From Larix kaempferi (Eukaryota > Streptophyta > Pinopsida > Pinales > Pinaceae): a stretch of DNA of 64,000 nt. Each line of letters begins with the position of its first letter. Position 1 is the first letter of the stretch. This document shows positions 1-11,045 of the stretch, one piece after another. The stretch is taken from assembly GCA_027924585.1 (NCBI GenBank), contig BSBM01000092.1, positions 5,060,001-5,124,000 on the forward strand, given 5' to 3'. The position numbers and the translations under genes were made by a program. Below the pieces are notes generated by a model. That model saw only the letters and a list, made by a program, of their open reading frames with translations, made no database searches and was not told the DNA's origin.

Positions 1-2200
1 GATAGAGATGAATTGGACCAGCTACGATGTGGAATAGGAGTTCCATGCTATTATGAGGAATTGGAGAGAGATAATTCCTCAACTCTTCTCTTTTTGTTAT
101 GTTTATAAATTTAGAGCTTATATATAGAAAATTATGGTATAGGAATGTTGAAAATGCAATAGATTAGATAGATGAAATGTATATGCATAGTAGGCATATT
201 ACGAAGATAATGCATACTGCATGTAAACTTATGTGTGCTTGCACATGGTATTGTGTATTGATAAAAGTTTTTAATACGCACGGTGCATTTCAATTTGAAT
301 GAACACCTAACAAGGACGCACATCCACTAAAGGGGTTGCGGGAAAAGCCTATGTTGCATGCCTGTGATTCTTGCAATGTTGCACAAAGATATGGAGAAAA
401 TATTTTTGAGATGCCTTGCTTACACTTTGCTTTGAGAAATGACAAAAATGTTGTTTCCGGGGTTCTTCATTTTAGAAAGAGGATATCATAGATACCATGG
501 TCAACATAATATATCCAAGTTTGTTGGAAGCCATAGCAAAAGGACCAAGATAATAGAAGCATGGATGAAGATGTTGATGATGATATTGCACATGACTAGC
601 AACCTTGTGAAGAAAGGTCGGAGCACAAATCCATGATCAAGAGGATGGAGGAAGGACTTTGTAACCCTTGGTAAGAAGCCAACTGATCAGGTAACATCAG
701 ATATGTTGATGGCAGCCATGTAGGCAAGGTTTTATTTATGCTAATTGTATAAATGTTGAGAAAGGATGGGTAAGAATCCCTTTAACCATGTTTTAATCAT
801 CATAAAATGGTATGCATGTAATAGTGAATGCATTTATGTGAATGACATCCCATAGAGTATGGTGAGGTATGTGGTAGTAAAGGAAATGAAAATTATACCA
901 TGTGACTGTTTAAAATTTTGAATGCATCCATAAGAAATAAGAGCATGCCATGTGTGAAACCATGAGGATGTTGGGTTGTGAAGCATGCAGTGCTCAACAA
1001 GTATCCCATGAACTCCCTATTGGTGTTAATTTGGGACGAAATCTCTTTGCCAACAACCAAGGAGTGAGAAAACTCCTAATGTGTTGTTCGGGTGAAGGAA
1101 GAAGGAACCCAATAAGTTAACCAAGTGAATTGGAGAGATGATTGGGTGAGGTGTTGAGGCAATAACCATACTTTACAAAACATCATGGTGGAATTCATGA
1201 CATGACATTATGGTAATCATGAATCATCATGAGGTGGCATTGAGTGGATATGCATTAAAAGATTATGTAAATGTTGTGAATGTGCATGCATATGTTTGGG
1301 TGCACATGTTGAGATGCATTATGTGAATGCGTGGTTGTGATATATATTTAATTGCAATTAGATAATCAATGAAATGATGAAATATTGACAATTATGAGAT
1401 CATTTCATGAGTTGCTATGGATGCAGGAAAATGATTTCATGAAGAAGGTAGGCATGTTTGATGGGGTACCAAGCATGCTATGTTGGGAGGACAGAGTTGC
1501 CTAAATGGATATGATTGTGTAATCATGACAATGGGAATTTGTATTTAAATTGCATAGATAATGTGATTGTACCTTGCAATTTTATGGTGATCAGATGCAC
1601 ATAAAGTAGATGTATTTCATTGTTTTTGAGATAATAACAGTTGATAGTTTGAGTACTATAATTCTGAGATCACTTCAGTGATTATTGTAACAATAAAAAT
1701 ATTATATGCATGGATACTCACCAAGTGCTGGCTGATTGAAATTTCATATTACAGTTAGAAATGTCTTGGGTATGGCAATGTGGGTAAGTCCATAATAAAG
1801 ACTGGAATCTACCATGTACAAAAGCCAAAATTTATGAGAAAGATCCCATGGCTGTGAAATGGGTGCACACCTTTCAGGTGTTGTGTTGTGGTATGGTTTT
1901 CAACATTGACTACACACTAATGGAATGGACGCATTCTTGGTGTTTCAATATTAGAGAGTGATTTTTTTTTGTGAAATATGTTACATTTTTTATATCATGT
2001 CATTTGGTGTTGCAGACTAAGAAGCAAAGTGAGGTGGGTGTCGGGATGGAACCCATTTGAGATGCATATGGCTCTGTAGTAGATTCATTGACTTGGAAAT
2101 GGTTATGGTGCAGTTTCCTTCCATTGTCCCGCTAACCCAAACGGAAGGGTTGGCTTGGAAATGGAAAGGGAAAACCAGGTATGGGACTGGTTTGGCACCA
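1..2200. other. Non-coding stretch, no gene recognised
   Basis: Only short, unrelated open frames are present. I recognise no protein motif, LTR end, primer-binding site or RNA gene. The composition resembles decayed retrotransposon interior sequence, and the gag-only remnant downstream suggests it may be the interior of the same element, but nothing proves this. Confidence 0.4.
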
Positions 2201-2362
2201 TAAATGCTTGGTAAATCCAGTCGGTGCACTGGTTGAGCATTGAATGTTATGGAGTAGCTTGCGTGTTGGCCAAACATTCCTTAAACGCTTGGTAAATCCA
2301 GTTGGTGCACTGGTTGGGCATTGAATGTTGTGGAGCAGCCTACGTGTTGGCCAAACATTCGT
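2201..2362. repeat. Two-copy 81-bp tandem repeat
   Basis: Copy 1 (2201-2281) and copy 2 (2282-2362) share the same order of blocks: GCTTGGTAAATCCAG, then GTGCACTGGTTG, then GTGTTGGCCAAACATTC. They differ at only a few positions. The period is 81 bp, a multiple of three, but the frames on either strand contain no recognisable protein. Confidence 0.85.
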
Positions 2363-3294
2363 TATTGTATCCACAGGTGAGCCAAGGCTTGTATAGCAAA
2401 GAAGGAGCCTGTGGAATAACGTGAAGACATCCAATACAGATAAGTATTTGGTTATCTTGCAGCATCTTGCTTATTTAATGTGAATATATGTGTGTATATG
2501 ATTCGGCTATGGTTTTTAAACTCTTGTTTAGAGATAAATCGTATGAAAATGAACTTGACATGTGAATTGAATCAATGTTTGAGTGTAGGTATTGTTGGAT
2601 GCAAGGACCCTGAGGGCACCCTAAGGGTGCATGTGGACATGTGACTGTCCTAGAAAGCTCCGTATGAGTATCAATGGAAATGGTGCTAGTGGACTTGTGT
2701 GGGTCCTAGCATCCAAAGGTTTTGTAGGCAACCATGGGGAGGGGTTCCCTGGATGAGAATCCTTGGACAGACCTTAGACACCAAGTGTCATCGCCAAAAC
2801 TAGGAAAAGGCAATTCAAGCATTCACATTTGAAGTGAAAGATACCAAGGAGCATGGAACCACAGTTGTGGTGGGGCTCCAGATTGGAACAAGGCTAAGAG
2901 GGTAAAACTCTTACTCTTATATTTCCTTTTTGATTGATGCATTTTAGAAACAAAAAAATGTTGAATGCATGTCATGGCTTAAAGTTGATTGTGTTTATTT
3001 TGCTTGAAATAAATGGTGAATGCCAAATTAGTTAATTCCCCGTGGAAGGATGAACATGAATGAATTCATTTGTATGTTGGAAAAGCATGAAATGTGTGGA
3101 AGCCTCATGGATAAATCTTGAACTTTCCATGTCAATCGGGAAAGTAATTGACTGATCTAAATCCTTATGTTATGCCTGACCTAACAATATTTGCAATGAT
3201 GAATTTCACAGGTGAAAAATGAATCAATTGGTTGCAGCTGTTACATGACAAGTGTTGCCCGTAAGCAAAGTGTGGATAGTTGTGCACATTGATC
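2363..3294. other. Non-coding stretch before gag remnant
   Basis: I see no gene or RNA signal here. It lies directly upstream of the gag-like remnant and is probably the leader or interior of that retroelement; this is inferred from position only. Confidence 0.35.
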
Positions 3295-3753
3295 ATGGCA
3301 GCAGACCAAAAGCTATTGGACTTGGATGGAAATATTTTTCAAACAATTTCCAAGACCCAAGAAAATCTTGGGAAAATTCTCAAGGTACAAAAGCAATAGA
3401 ATGAGATGAACCACAAGGTTTTGCAGGACTCTATTTGTCTGCAAAATGAGGTAAAAGGAATTTTGGAAGCTATCAGCAATGGAAAGGACAACATGTCAAT
3501 GAAGAGGCAGTCTCCTAATCAACCCATTAAGAAACGCTCAAGGCTAGAAGACTAAAGGGAAATGGAGCAGGTAAAGAAAAAGCAGCCATTGAAATGTTGG
3601 GAATGTGCAGGAAATCATTGCCTTCGTAACTTCCCAACAAAGGATAGCAAGAATAATTGTATCCATAAAGTTTCTAGACTTGTGGGTCAGCTGGAAGGTA
3701 AAGAAAAGGAAGGGATGGTTGTAGAGCTAGAAGGTCAAATCCAACAGGAGTAG
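3295..3753 (+). pseudogene. Gag-like remnant with degenerate zinc knuckle
   Basis: An ATG at 3295 opens a frame that is broken by TAG at 3397 and TAA at 3553, then runs to TAG at 3751. The first part is short, polar and probably helical. The last third holds a CX2CX3HX4C-type knuckle near 3595-3636, read as CWECAGNHCLRNFP. The final metal-binding Cys is replaced by Phe. This layout (coiled N-terminal part, knuckle, end of ORF) is that of a retrotransposon Gag. No protease, reverse transcriptase or integrase follows; a polypurine tract comes about 145 bp later. The element was therefore either gag-only (non-autonomous) or lost pol by deletion. The family is Ty3-like by the knuckle style, a weak inference. 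Confidence 0.55.
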
Positions 3754-3897
3754 CTTGTAGAAACCAAAGGACTTGGTCCTGGAAGCTTAAAGTAAAAGAT
3801 GAAATGCAGGACATACCTGCCACATTTTGTGAATTTTGGACATGTGTAAATTGTGTATGTATTCCTAAGTATTGGAACACTGAGGATAATGTTATTT

Positions 3898-3910
3898 TAA
3901 GGGGGGGGAA
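3898..3910 (+). other. Polypurine tract of an LTR element
   Basis: A run of eight G flanked by A (TTTTAAGGGGGGGGAA) lies immediately before TGTAATGTTCCC, the typical start of a plant LTR. A purine tract abutting a TG dinucleotide is the normal junction between the internal region and the 3' LTR. Confidence 0.7.
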
Positions 3911-5170
3911 TGTAATGTTCCCATTTTGACCCTTAGAATATATTGGATTTTATGTAAACATTGTGCATATGTGATGTATGATTCCTAGCGTAGAGCTCAA
4001 GGCTAAGGCCCTACTAGTGAATGCTTAGCCTTGAAGGGCTAGTATTTTATATTGTTCTGTCTATGTGCTAGTAAGCCATGGGGAAATTGTAGAATGATGT
4101 AAATATCATGTAATAAAAATACCAAGGGGATGGTTATGTATGCAACTAAATGAGGGGGCTCTTTTTATCCATTAGGGAGAGGTGAGGGGGCTGTGGGATT
4201 GAACCATAGGCTTCCATATGTCATCTTGGGAACTCACCTTTGATTGTCCTAGCTGTCATTTAATTACGTGTAAGGATGACTGCAAAAAATTGTTCATGAG
4301 GTTGATGGAGTATGGGCAGCCCTGAAATTCATAAGCCAAAGTATGGGCTTGGTTTGTTCGACCCATAAGTCATTCCACTTCATGGGAGGACGTTTTCGCT
4401 CATCCTCATGCGATGTTGAATGACTCAAGCTGGAGTGGGGGGAGAGGAGACGTGGACATGGTTAGGAAGAGAACCGAAAATCATGATTTGGGAGAAAGCC
4501 ACGATTTGCAGAGCCAAGATCACTCAGAAATCTATGTGGGAAATGAAATCCATTGGGAAAAGCCATAGACCCGAACCTTGGGGAATTTTTAAGAGTGTTG
4601 GGTTCCCAGGAATCCATAGAGAAACATGAATTTGATTTCCAAAAAACCAGTCCCAGGACAGAGCCTTTCGACCATAACCCTGAGGAGATCCAAGCGTGGA
4701 TGACAGAGCGGAAGAGAGAGTAGAGGTTGGAACCACTTGATAAACCCAGTGAGGGATATTTGATTGAGTGGGAGATGTATATAGCTCTGTTGTTGAGCTC
4801 ACTAGCTTAGCTTCCTCCTCGCTTGTCTCTTGGCATGATTGATAAACCCAACTGTGTGTTGGCTTAGCATGACTATTGGTGTGAAACCAAGGCTGTGAGT
4901 AAACATGGGTAGTTCCTCCTTAGTGGATACATAGCCCCAGCTCGCGGGTGGTCTCTAAGTGTTGAAATAATACAGGTTGGGAAGAGACCTATGGTTGGGT
5001 TGGAACGTTGCAGTCCATAGTCAGTTGCTTGGTGACTTCATTTTAAGGATAATTTTTTCCTTCTGCCTCTGATTATGCCAATTTTATATACATGAATAAT
5101 TGTTTGTTTATGTCAGAATCCATGGATTGATCCAGCTGAATAATGGAACGGAATACCTGTACCTTATGTT
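3911..5170 (+). mobile_element. 3' LTR of the gag-only element (right end unresolved)
   Basis: The sequence starts TGTAATGTTCCC directly after the polypurine tract. I could not locate the terminal CA or a target duplication, so the right end given is approximate. A second region at about 20816-22050 shares a block in the same order (CCTAG, then GAGCTCAAGG, then AAGG), which supports this being a repeated LTR family. Short frames inside are not convincing genes. Confidence 0.45.
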
Positions 5171-5640
5171 GTTATTATGCCTATAATAAAATGCTGGAAA
5201 ATGCATCTGAGTGTTTGTTAATATGGTATAATTCAGCTGTGTTTTGCATCCATGTGTTTTATTTATATGTAAATTTGTCCATTGATGAATAGGGATAAGT
5301 TTTGTTGAGGCCCTGAATGCTCAGAATGTTCGGTTAGGACTTTGGGGAGGAAATAGACACCCCCTATGGTGTTCATGCTTCCCCTGTGGATCACATGAAG
5401 GGAAGGGCCATGAATGAGGAGTATAAGAGCCCTTACAGAGGGGTAAAGAGGCCTTGATGAATTTTGGGGCCAAATTTTGGGTTTGAAGAAGGACATGATC
5501 AGAGTCATCAGATGTGGTAGAAGATCATGCAGTTGCATAGGGCTTATCGAGAGCTTTCCAATAGTGCTTGGTTTTCCTGAAATGGACTTAGGATGAGAAA
5601 GATATCGGCCTAAGGAGTTGGCAATAACAGGGGTATGTGG

Positions 5641-6270
5641 TCGACTTCCGACTTTCTGAACCCGCAGTGCGGATTGCGGATTGCGGAAGCAGGAGGTGTG
5701 CATTCTCGGCACAATGTTTTGGAGTTCCAACTTACGAATCCCACAAGCCAGATTGTGGAGTGCGAAAGTCGGAGGAGTAAATTGTCTGGGGTTGTGATTT
5801 CAGAGTTCTGACTTTCCACTCTCGCAAGCCAGATTGCGGAGTGTGGAAGTCAGAGGAGTAAATCGCCTAGGGTTGTGATTTTAGAGTCTCGACTTCTGAC
5901 TTCTGCAACGCGGATTGCGGAAGTCAAAGGCATGATTCGGCGTAGTTGGATATTTGGCGTTTCAAATTTTTGACTCCCGCAATTCGGATTGTGGAGTGCG
6001 AAAGTCTGAGGTGTGTTTCTTCGATGCTGTGAAATTGGTGCTCCAACTTTACGAGTCCTGTATCACAGATTGCGGAACTGCGGAAGTCGGAGAGGAGTTT
6101 CATCGACATCGTTTAATTGGAATTTTGACTTTCCGACTCCCGCAAGCCGGATTGTGGAGTGCGAAAGTCAGAGGTGTGTTTCATCAACGCTGTGAAATTG
6201 GTGTTCTGACTTTCGACTTCGGACTTGCGGCTTGCAGATTGCTACTTGCAGAATTGCGGATTGCGGATTG
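5641..6270. repeat. ~80-bp tandem array with hairpin-forming units
   Basis: The core GATTG(T/C)GGA recurs at 5672, 5751, 5832, 5913, 5987, 6068 and 6150, a period of 74-82 bp over seven units, with a decayed eighth. The region is more GC-rich than its surroundings. Each unit carries an imperfect inverted repeat: an arm of the form GACTTTCCGACTCCCGCAA faces GGATTGTGGAGTGCGAAAGTC-like sequence with a very short loop (clearest at 6127-6169). Frames across the array are interrupted and look incidental. Confidence 0.8.
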
Positions 6271-6391
6271 AGTTCGTTGAAGCTGTGTAAAAGTGCATAG
6301 TTTGGATTCTTTGAGAAAAAAATTAGCATATTGTTCTAAGAAGTTCCCCCATCACCTCTAAAGGAAACTGAGGGGATCGAGGACATGACAG
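6271..6391. other. Short spacer between array and duplicated block
   Basis: No recognisable feature. It contains a purine-rich patch (AAGGAAACTGAGGGGATCGAG) shortly before the conserved start of the duplicated block at 6392. Confidence 0.3.
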
Positions 6392-7311
6392 TGCAGCGCT
6401 ACTAATGTGCATTTTGAGTGTGTGCAATAGCAGGTAAAACAAATTATTGACTAACTCTCAATGGAATAAAAGGGGGTCGTAAAGAACGAGAAATATAAAT
6501 AGGGGTACGATGACGGACTGTCAACCTTAAAATAACATTCCACGCATGGGTCGGAAGCCCTATCAACTAACCCGGGGAAGTGTGTGTCGTACAAGCGAGG
6601 CCATAACGATTTGGTCGTGTACGATGTGTTGAGGGGCGCGCAATAAGGAATATCTTATTCCTCAATCGCCATTAGTCTCCATAAAAATGTAGTCGAAAGA
6701 TTACGGTAATGATTCCTCATCACTAAATAGTACTTCCCACACAAGGACAAGGAAATTGTCATAAGAACTCATAGAAGTGGTACTTATACAATGACAAGAA
6801 ACAAGAATATTTGCACTCTTGCACTAAAACATTTAGGCACATATTGAATTTTGCATATGTAAATGTTAAATTGAGAATAATTAAATGAAAAAGTATTTTA
6901 AATTGTGAAAATATTGAAGGGGGATATTTGAGGTAGAAATTATGTACATCCATTTATTTAGGAAGACGTGCATTAAATTAAAATAAAAATAAATAAATTA
7001 GAGATATTTGATTTTGGAGCAAATTTAGATTAGAAAATATCTAGAGTTTAACTCCACATGCACACACTGATCTAGGGATTGGGATTTTAGACTAGGGAGA
7101 CAACTAAGAGAGAATTAAGGGACTTATGTGCACTAGTATGTGAGAGTGACACATGGTTGCATGAGAATGAATATTAAAAAATTAATAAATTAAATTAATT
7201 TTGCATGAAACGACACATGTCGTATAAGACTTTTCTATTTAAGAAAGGGAGAATGAAGAGAAAATTATCTCTTGCTCCCTAATTCTAGATGGATTCCATA
7301 ATGGAATTTTG
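6392..7311 (+). repeat. Duplicated block, copy A (possible old LTR)
   Basis: This block starts AGCGCTACTAATGTG and matches copy B (13062-15510) over roughly 900 bp. Shared segments include AATGGAATAAAAGGGGGTCG, ATTCCACGCATGGGTC and AATAAGGAATATCTTATTCC. Similarity stops at about 7311, exactly where a copia LTR begins, so copy A was cut by that insertion. A and B could be the two LTRs of an older element (left copy 5', right copy 3') or two copies of a dispersed repeat. No clear PBS or PPT decides this. Confidence 0.75.
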
Positions 7312-7885
7312 TGTTGGTTTGTGGAGTGTGATCTCCCAGATTCAGAGATATTATTATTCAACCGTGTTTGTAACCCAGCTTTATATGATATGCAAAAGGA
7401 CTGTACACTCACCCCAGTGCGGGGGGTGTGAGGGGGGCGGAAAAGCCTCCCCCCATTAAGGTTCGGGGGCCAGCAGGCCCCCGGCGGAGATTCAGGGGCG
7501 AAGCCCCCGAAAGAAATTTTTGGGCTTGTTTTACGGGCCCATGGTTTTGGGTAACCCATAGTATTTTCCCATGGTATTCCCCTCTATAAGAAAGACATTG
7601 TAATACGGCTAGGGTTGGTGTATTAGGTATTATGCATTGTAAAGATATATGAGACCGTGAAAGAGAGATTGAGAGAGTGTGAAGAGAAAGTTGCAACGAC
7701 TGTGCTGTGGGTTGTATCCCTTCACTTTTCTAGATGATATAATAGTAAGGACTGGCAATTTCAATGTGGACGTAGCCCATCTTGGGTGAACCATGATATA
7801 TTGGTGTCTCTATTGTAATGTGTTTGTGTAATTTGTATTTGCATCTTGTTTATTGTTATTGCTCCGCGATCCTGTTTTTCTAACA
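7312..7885 (+). mobile_element. 5' LTR of a Ty1/copia retrotransposon
   Basis: The LTR begins TGTTGG at 7312 and ends CTAACA at 7885, followed one base later by a primer-binding site. It contains a TATA-like CTCTATAAG near 7582, and two GC-rich perfect hairpins: 7464-7483 (arms CGGGGGCC and GGCCCCCG) and 7495-7507 (GGGGC-GAA-GCCCC). The left edge coincides with the loss of similarity between copies A and B. The matching 3' LTR is absent from the window, so the element is broken on its right. Confidence 0.8.
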
Positions 7886-7886
7886 A

Positions 7887-7900
7887 TTGGTATTAGAGCC
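7887..7900 (+). other. Primer-binding site, initiator tRNA-Met type
   Basis: TTGGTATTAGAGCC lies one base after the LTR end. It differs by one base from the consensus TGGTATCAGAGCC that pairs with the 3' end of plant initiator tRNA-Met, the standard copia primer. Confidence 0.85.
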
Positions 7901-7960
7901 AAAGGTCTATTTGGTAGATAAACCCGTAGGAAACTAGGGTTTCTGATTCGAGTGGGAGCA

Positions 7961-10900
7961 ATGGCAGAAGAAGGAAATTTTAAGGTTGAGAAATTTAATG
8001 GCCAAAACTTCAAGTTATGGAAGATACAAATGGAGGACTATCTATACCAAAAGGATCTATTCCTACCGTTGGGAGGAAGAGCAAAGTAGCCGACGACTAT
8101 GAAGAATGAAGAATGGGAGGTTCTTGACAGAAAGAAATTGGGAACAATACGGTTGTCCCTGGCTTCGTCGATGGCTTTCAATATCTCAAAAGAAAAGACA
8201 ATGGAGGGTTTGATGAGCGCAATGGGTAAGCTGTATGAAAAACCTTTGGCCTCCAACAAGGTATTTCTATTGAAGCAGATATTTAATATGAAGATGTCTG
8301 AAGGTGGATCTGTTGTTGATCATTTTAATGAATTTAATACAGTTAAAAATCAACTAAGTTCCGTAAGTGTGAAATTTGATGATGAGGTTAGGGCTCTTCT
8401 AATATTGTGTTCATTGCCAGAAAGATGGAATGGCTTGGTCATGGCTGTAAGTAACTCTATCTCTGGTTCAAACACCTTGATATTTGATGATGTTGTTAGT
8501 GTTATTCTTAGCGAGGAAATGCGAAGAAAAAACAAATGTGAGACATCAGGTAATGTGTTGACCATGGAGAGCAGGGGAAGAAAAAATGAGAGAGGAAAGA
8601 GCCAAGGTAATCGTAGCAAGTCTAAAATGGGAAGATCCAAGTCCAGACTGGGAAAAATAGAGTGTTGGAACTGTAGAAAGAAATGACATCTAAATAAAGA
8701 CTGCAGATCTCTAAAGAAGAAAGGAGATGGACAGCAGGAGACTACTCAGGAAGCAAATGTAGCAGGTGATGTGTTACAAGATGCTTTGATTCTTGCTTTA
8801 GATAATACAAGTGATTACTGGGTAGTAGATTCAGGGGCTTCATGTCATGCTACACCCCATAGGAAATATTTGCATGATTATGTTCCAGGTGATTTTGGAC
8901 ATGTCTTGTTGGGTGATGATAAGCCATGTAAAATTGTTGGAATGGGTAAGGTATTGATAAAATTCAAGAATGGAACTAAATGGTTGCTGAAATATGTTAA
9001 GCATATTCCTGTTATGAAAAGAAATCGGATCTCAACAAGGCAGTTAGGATATGGCAGCTGTCTATCTACGTTTGGAGAAACGTGGTGGAAGATCACTAAA
9101 GCATCAATGGTGATAGCAAAAGGAGACAGGGTAGGTACATTGTATTTATGTCCTCATAATACTAGTCATTCTATCTCTTTAGCTTCCACAGGAACAAATA
9201 CAACATTGTGGCATCATAGGCTTGGCCACATGAGTGAGAAGGGGATGCAGATTCTCCACTCAAGGAAGTTGCTGATAGAATTGAAGCAGGTAAGTTTGGA
9301 ATTATGTGAGAACTGTATTTATGGAAAATAGAAGAGAGTCAGATTTCTCAGGGTTGGGAAACAGAAGAAGAATGAAAAGTTAGAGCTCGTGCATACAGAT
9401 GTATGGGGACCGGCTCAAGTACAATCTCTTGGTGGTTCTCATTATTATGTTACATTTATTGATGATGCAACTGGAAAAACTTGGGTTTATTGCATTAGAC
9501 ATAAATCTGATGTGTTTGCTACTTTTAAGAAGTGGAAAGCTTTGGTTGAGAATGAGACAGGAAAAATGTTGAAGTGTCTCATATTTGGTAATGGAGGTGG
9601 GTACTGCGGCAATGAGTTTGATAGTTACTGTTCATACTATGGGATTCGTAGAGAAAATACAGTCCCGGGAACACCACAAGAAAATGGTGTGTAAGAAATG
9701 ATGAATAGAACGATCATGGAGCGTGCAGGGTGTATGAGATTGCATGCAAGGTTTCCCTTACAGTTTTGGGCAGATGTTGTAAATATTGTTGTTTATTTAA
9801 TAAATGGAGGGCCTTCAAGTGATTTGGATGGTGATATTCCAGAGGAGGCATGGACAGGTAAAAAGGTAAACTACTCATTTCCGAGAACGTTTGGTTGTGA
9901 AGCATTTGTCCATATTGATAAAGAAAATAGAACAAAGCTTGAAGCTAAATCCAAGAAATGTACCTTTATTGGATATGGGGTTGATGATTTTGGTTATAGT
10001 TTATGGGATTATGAAAATAACAAAATCATTAGGAGTAGAGATGTGATATTCAATGAAAAGGCCATGTATAAAATTCAGTTGCAGGGAAAGAAACAAGAAA
10101 AGGAAAACACGGAGTACACAGTACTTGATGAAATTAAAGAAGATGAAGTTCCAAAGGTGGCAAAAAATCAAGAATAGCAACAAGTATCTGAAACTCCTGT
10201 AAGTGTAAGAAGATCTACTAGGTTAAGTAGACTCCCTCAACGATACTCTCCTTCAATGTATTATTTATTGATGACTGTTTCTGGTGAACCATAATGTTAT
10301 GAAGAAACAATGCAGGTGGAAACTAGAAAGAAGTGAGAGCAAGGCATGAATGAGGAGATGGACTCATTGGTAGGAAACCAGACTTGGGATTTGGTTCAGT
10401 TGGTTGCTAGTAAAAGAGCATTGCAGAAAAAATGGGTTTATAGGTTGAAGGAAGAAGAAGGAGGCAAGAAGCGGTACAAGGCCAGACTTGTTGTAAAGGG
10501 GTTCGCACAGAAGAAATGTATAGATTTTATGAAATATTTTCTCTTGTTGTTAAGATGACTTCAATTAGGACTATTTTAAGTCTAGTGGCCATAGAAGATT
10601 TGCATCTTGAACAGTTAGATGTAAAAACATCTTAGCTCCATGGGGATTTGGAGGAAGAGATATATATGCAGCAACCACAAGGATATGAGTTCAAAGAGAA
10701 GGAGGATTTGGTATGCAGGTTGAAGAAGAGCTTGTATGGCTTGAAGAAAGCTCCAAGGCAGTGGTATTTAAAATTTGACAGGTTTATGACAAAACAAGGT
10801 TATATTAGATGACATTATGACCACTATGTTTATTTCAAGTGGCTAAACAATGAAAGATATATTATCTTGTTATTGTATGTGGATGGCATGCTTGTTGCAG

Positions 10901-11045
10901 GGTTTGACATGTGGGATATAAATGTACTCAAAAGGAAGCTAGCTAATTAATTTGCGATGAAGGATTTGGCTGCTGCAAAGCAAATGCTTGGTATGAGAAT
11001 AAGAAGAGACAGGAAAAATCGTAAATTGACATTGTCTTGGGTATA
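7961..11045 (+). pseudogene. gag-pol: Ty1/copia gag-pol polyprotein, decayed and 3'-truncated
   Basis: From ATG 7961 to about 10528 one single frame carries the polyprotein, interrupted by nonsense codons at 8087, 8684, 9329, 9692 and 10175 and two more near 10291 and 10333. A one-base loss near 10528 then shifts the reverse transcriptase. Domains in order: Gag with a CX2CX4HX4C knuckle (8663-8702, a stop inside it); aspartic protease with VDSGASCH (about 8824); integrase zinc region WHHRLGHM and CENC; integrase core with HTDVWGP; reverse transcriptase with KARLVVKGFAQ and LKKSLYGLKKAPRQWY. The second integrase Asp region reads GNGGGY instead of the usual DNGGEY, and the RT box reads YVDG instead of YVDD, so both enzymes are dead. 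Homology fades at about 11045, so RNase H and the 3' LTR are missing. Confidence 0.93.
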
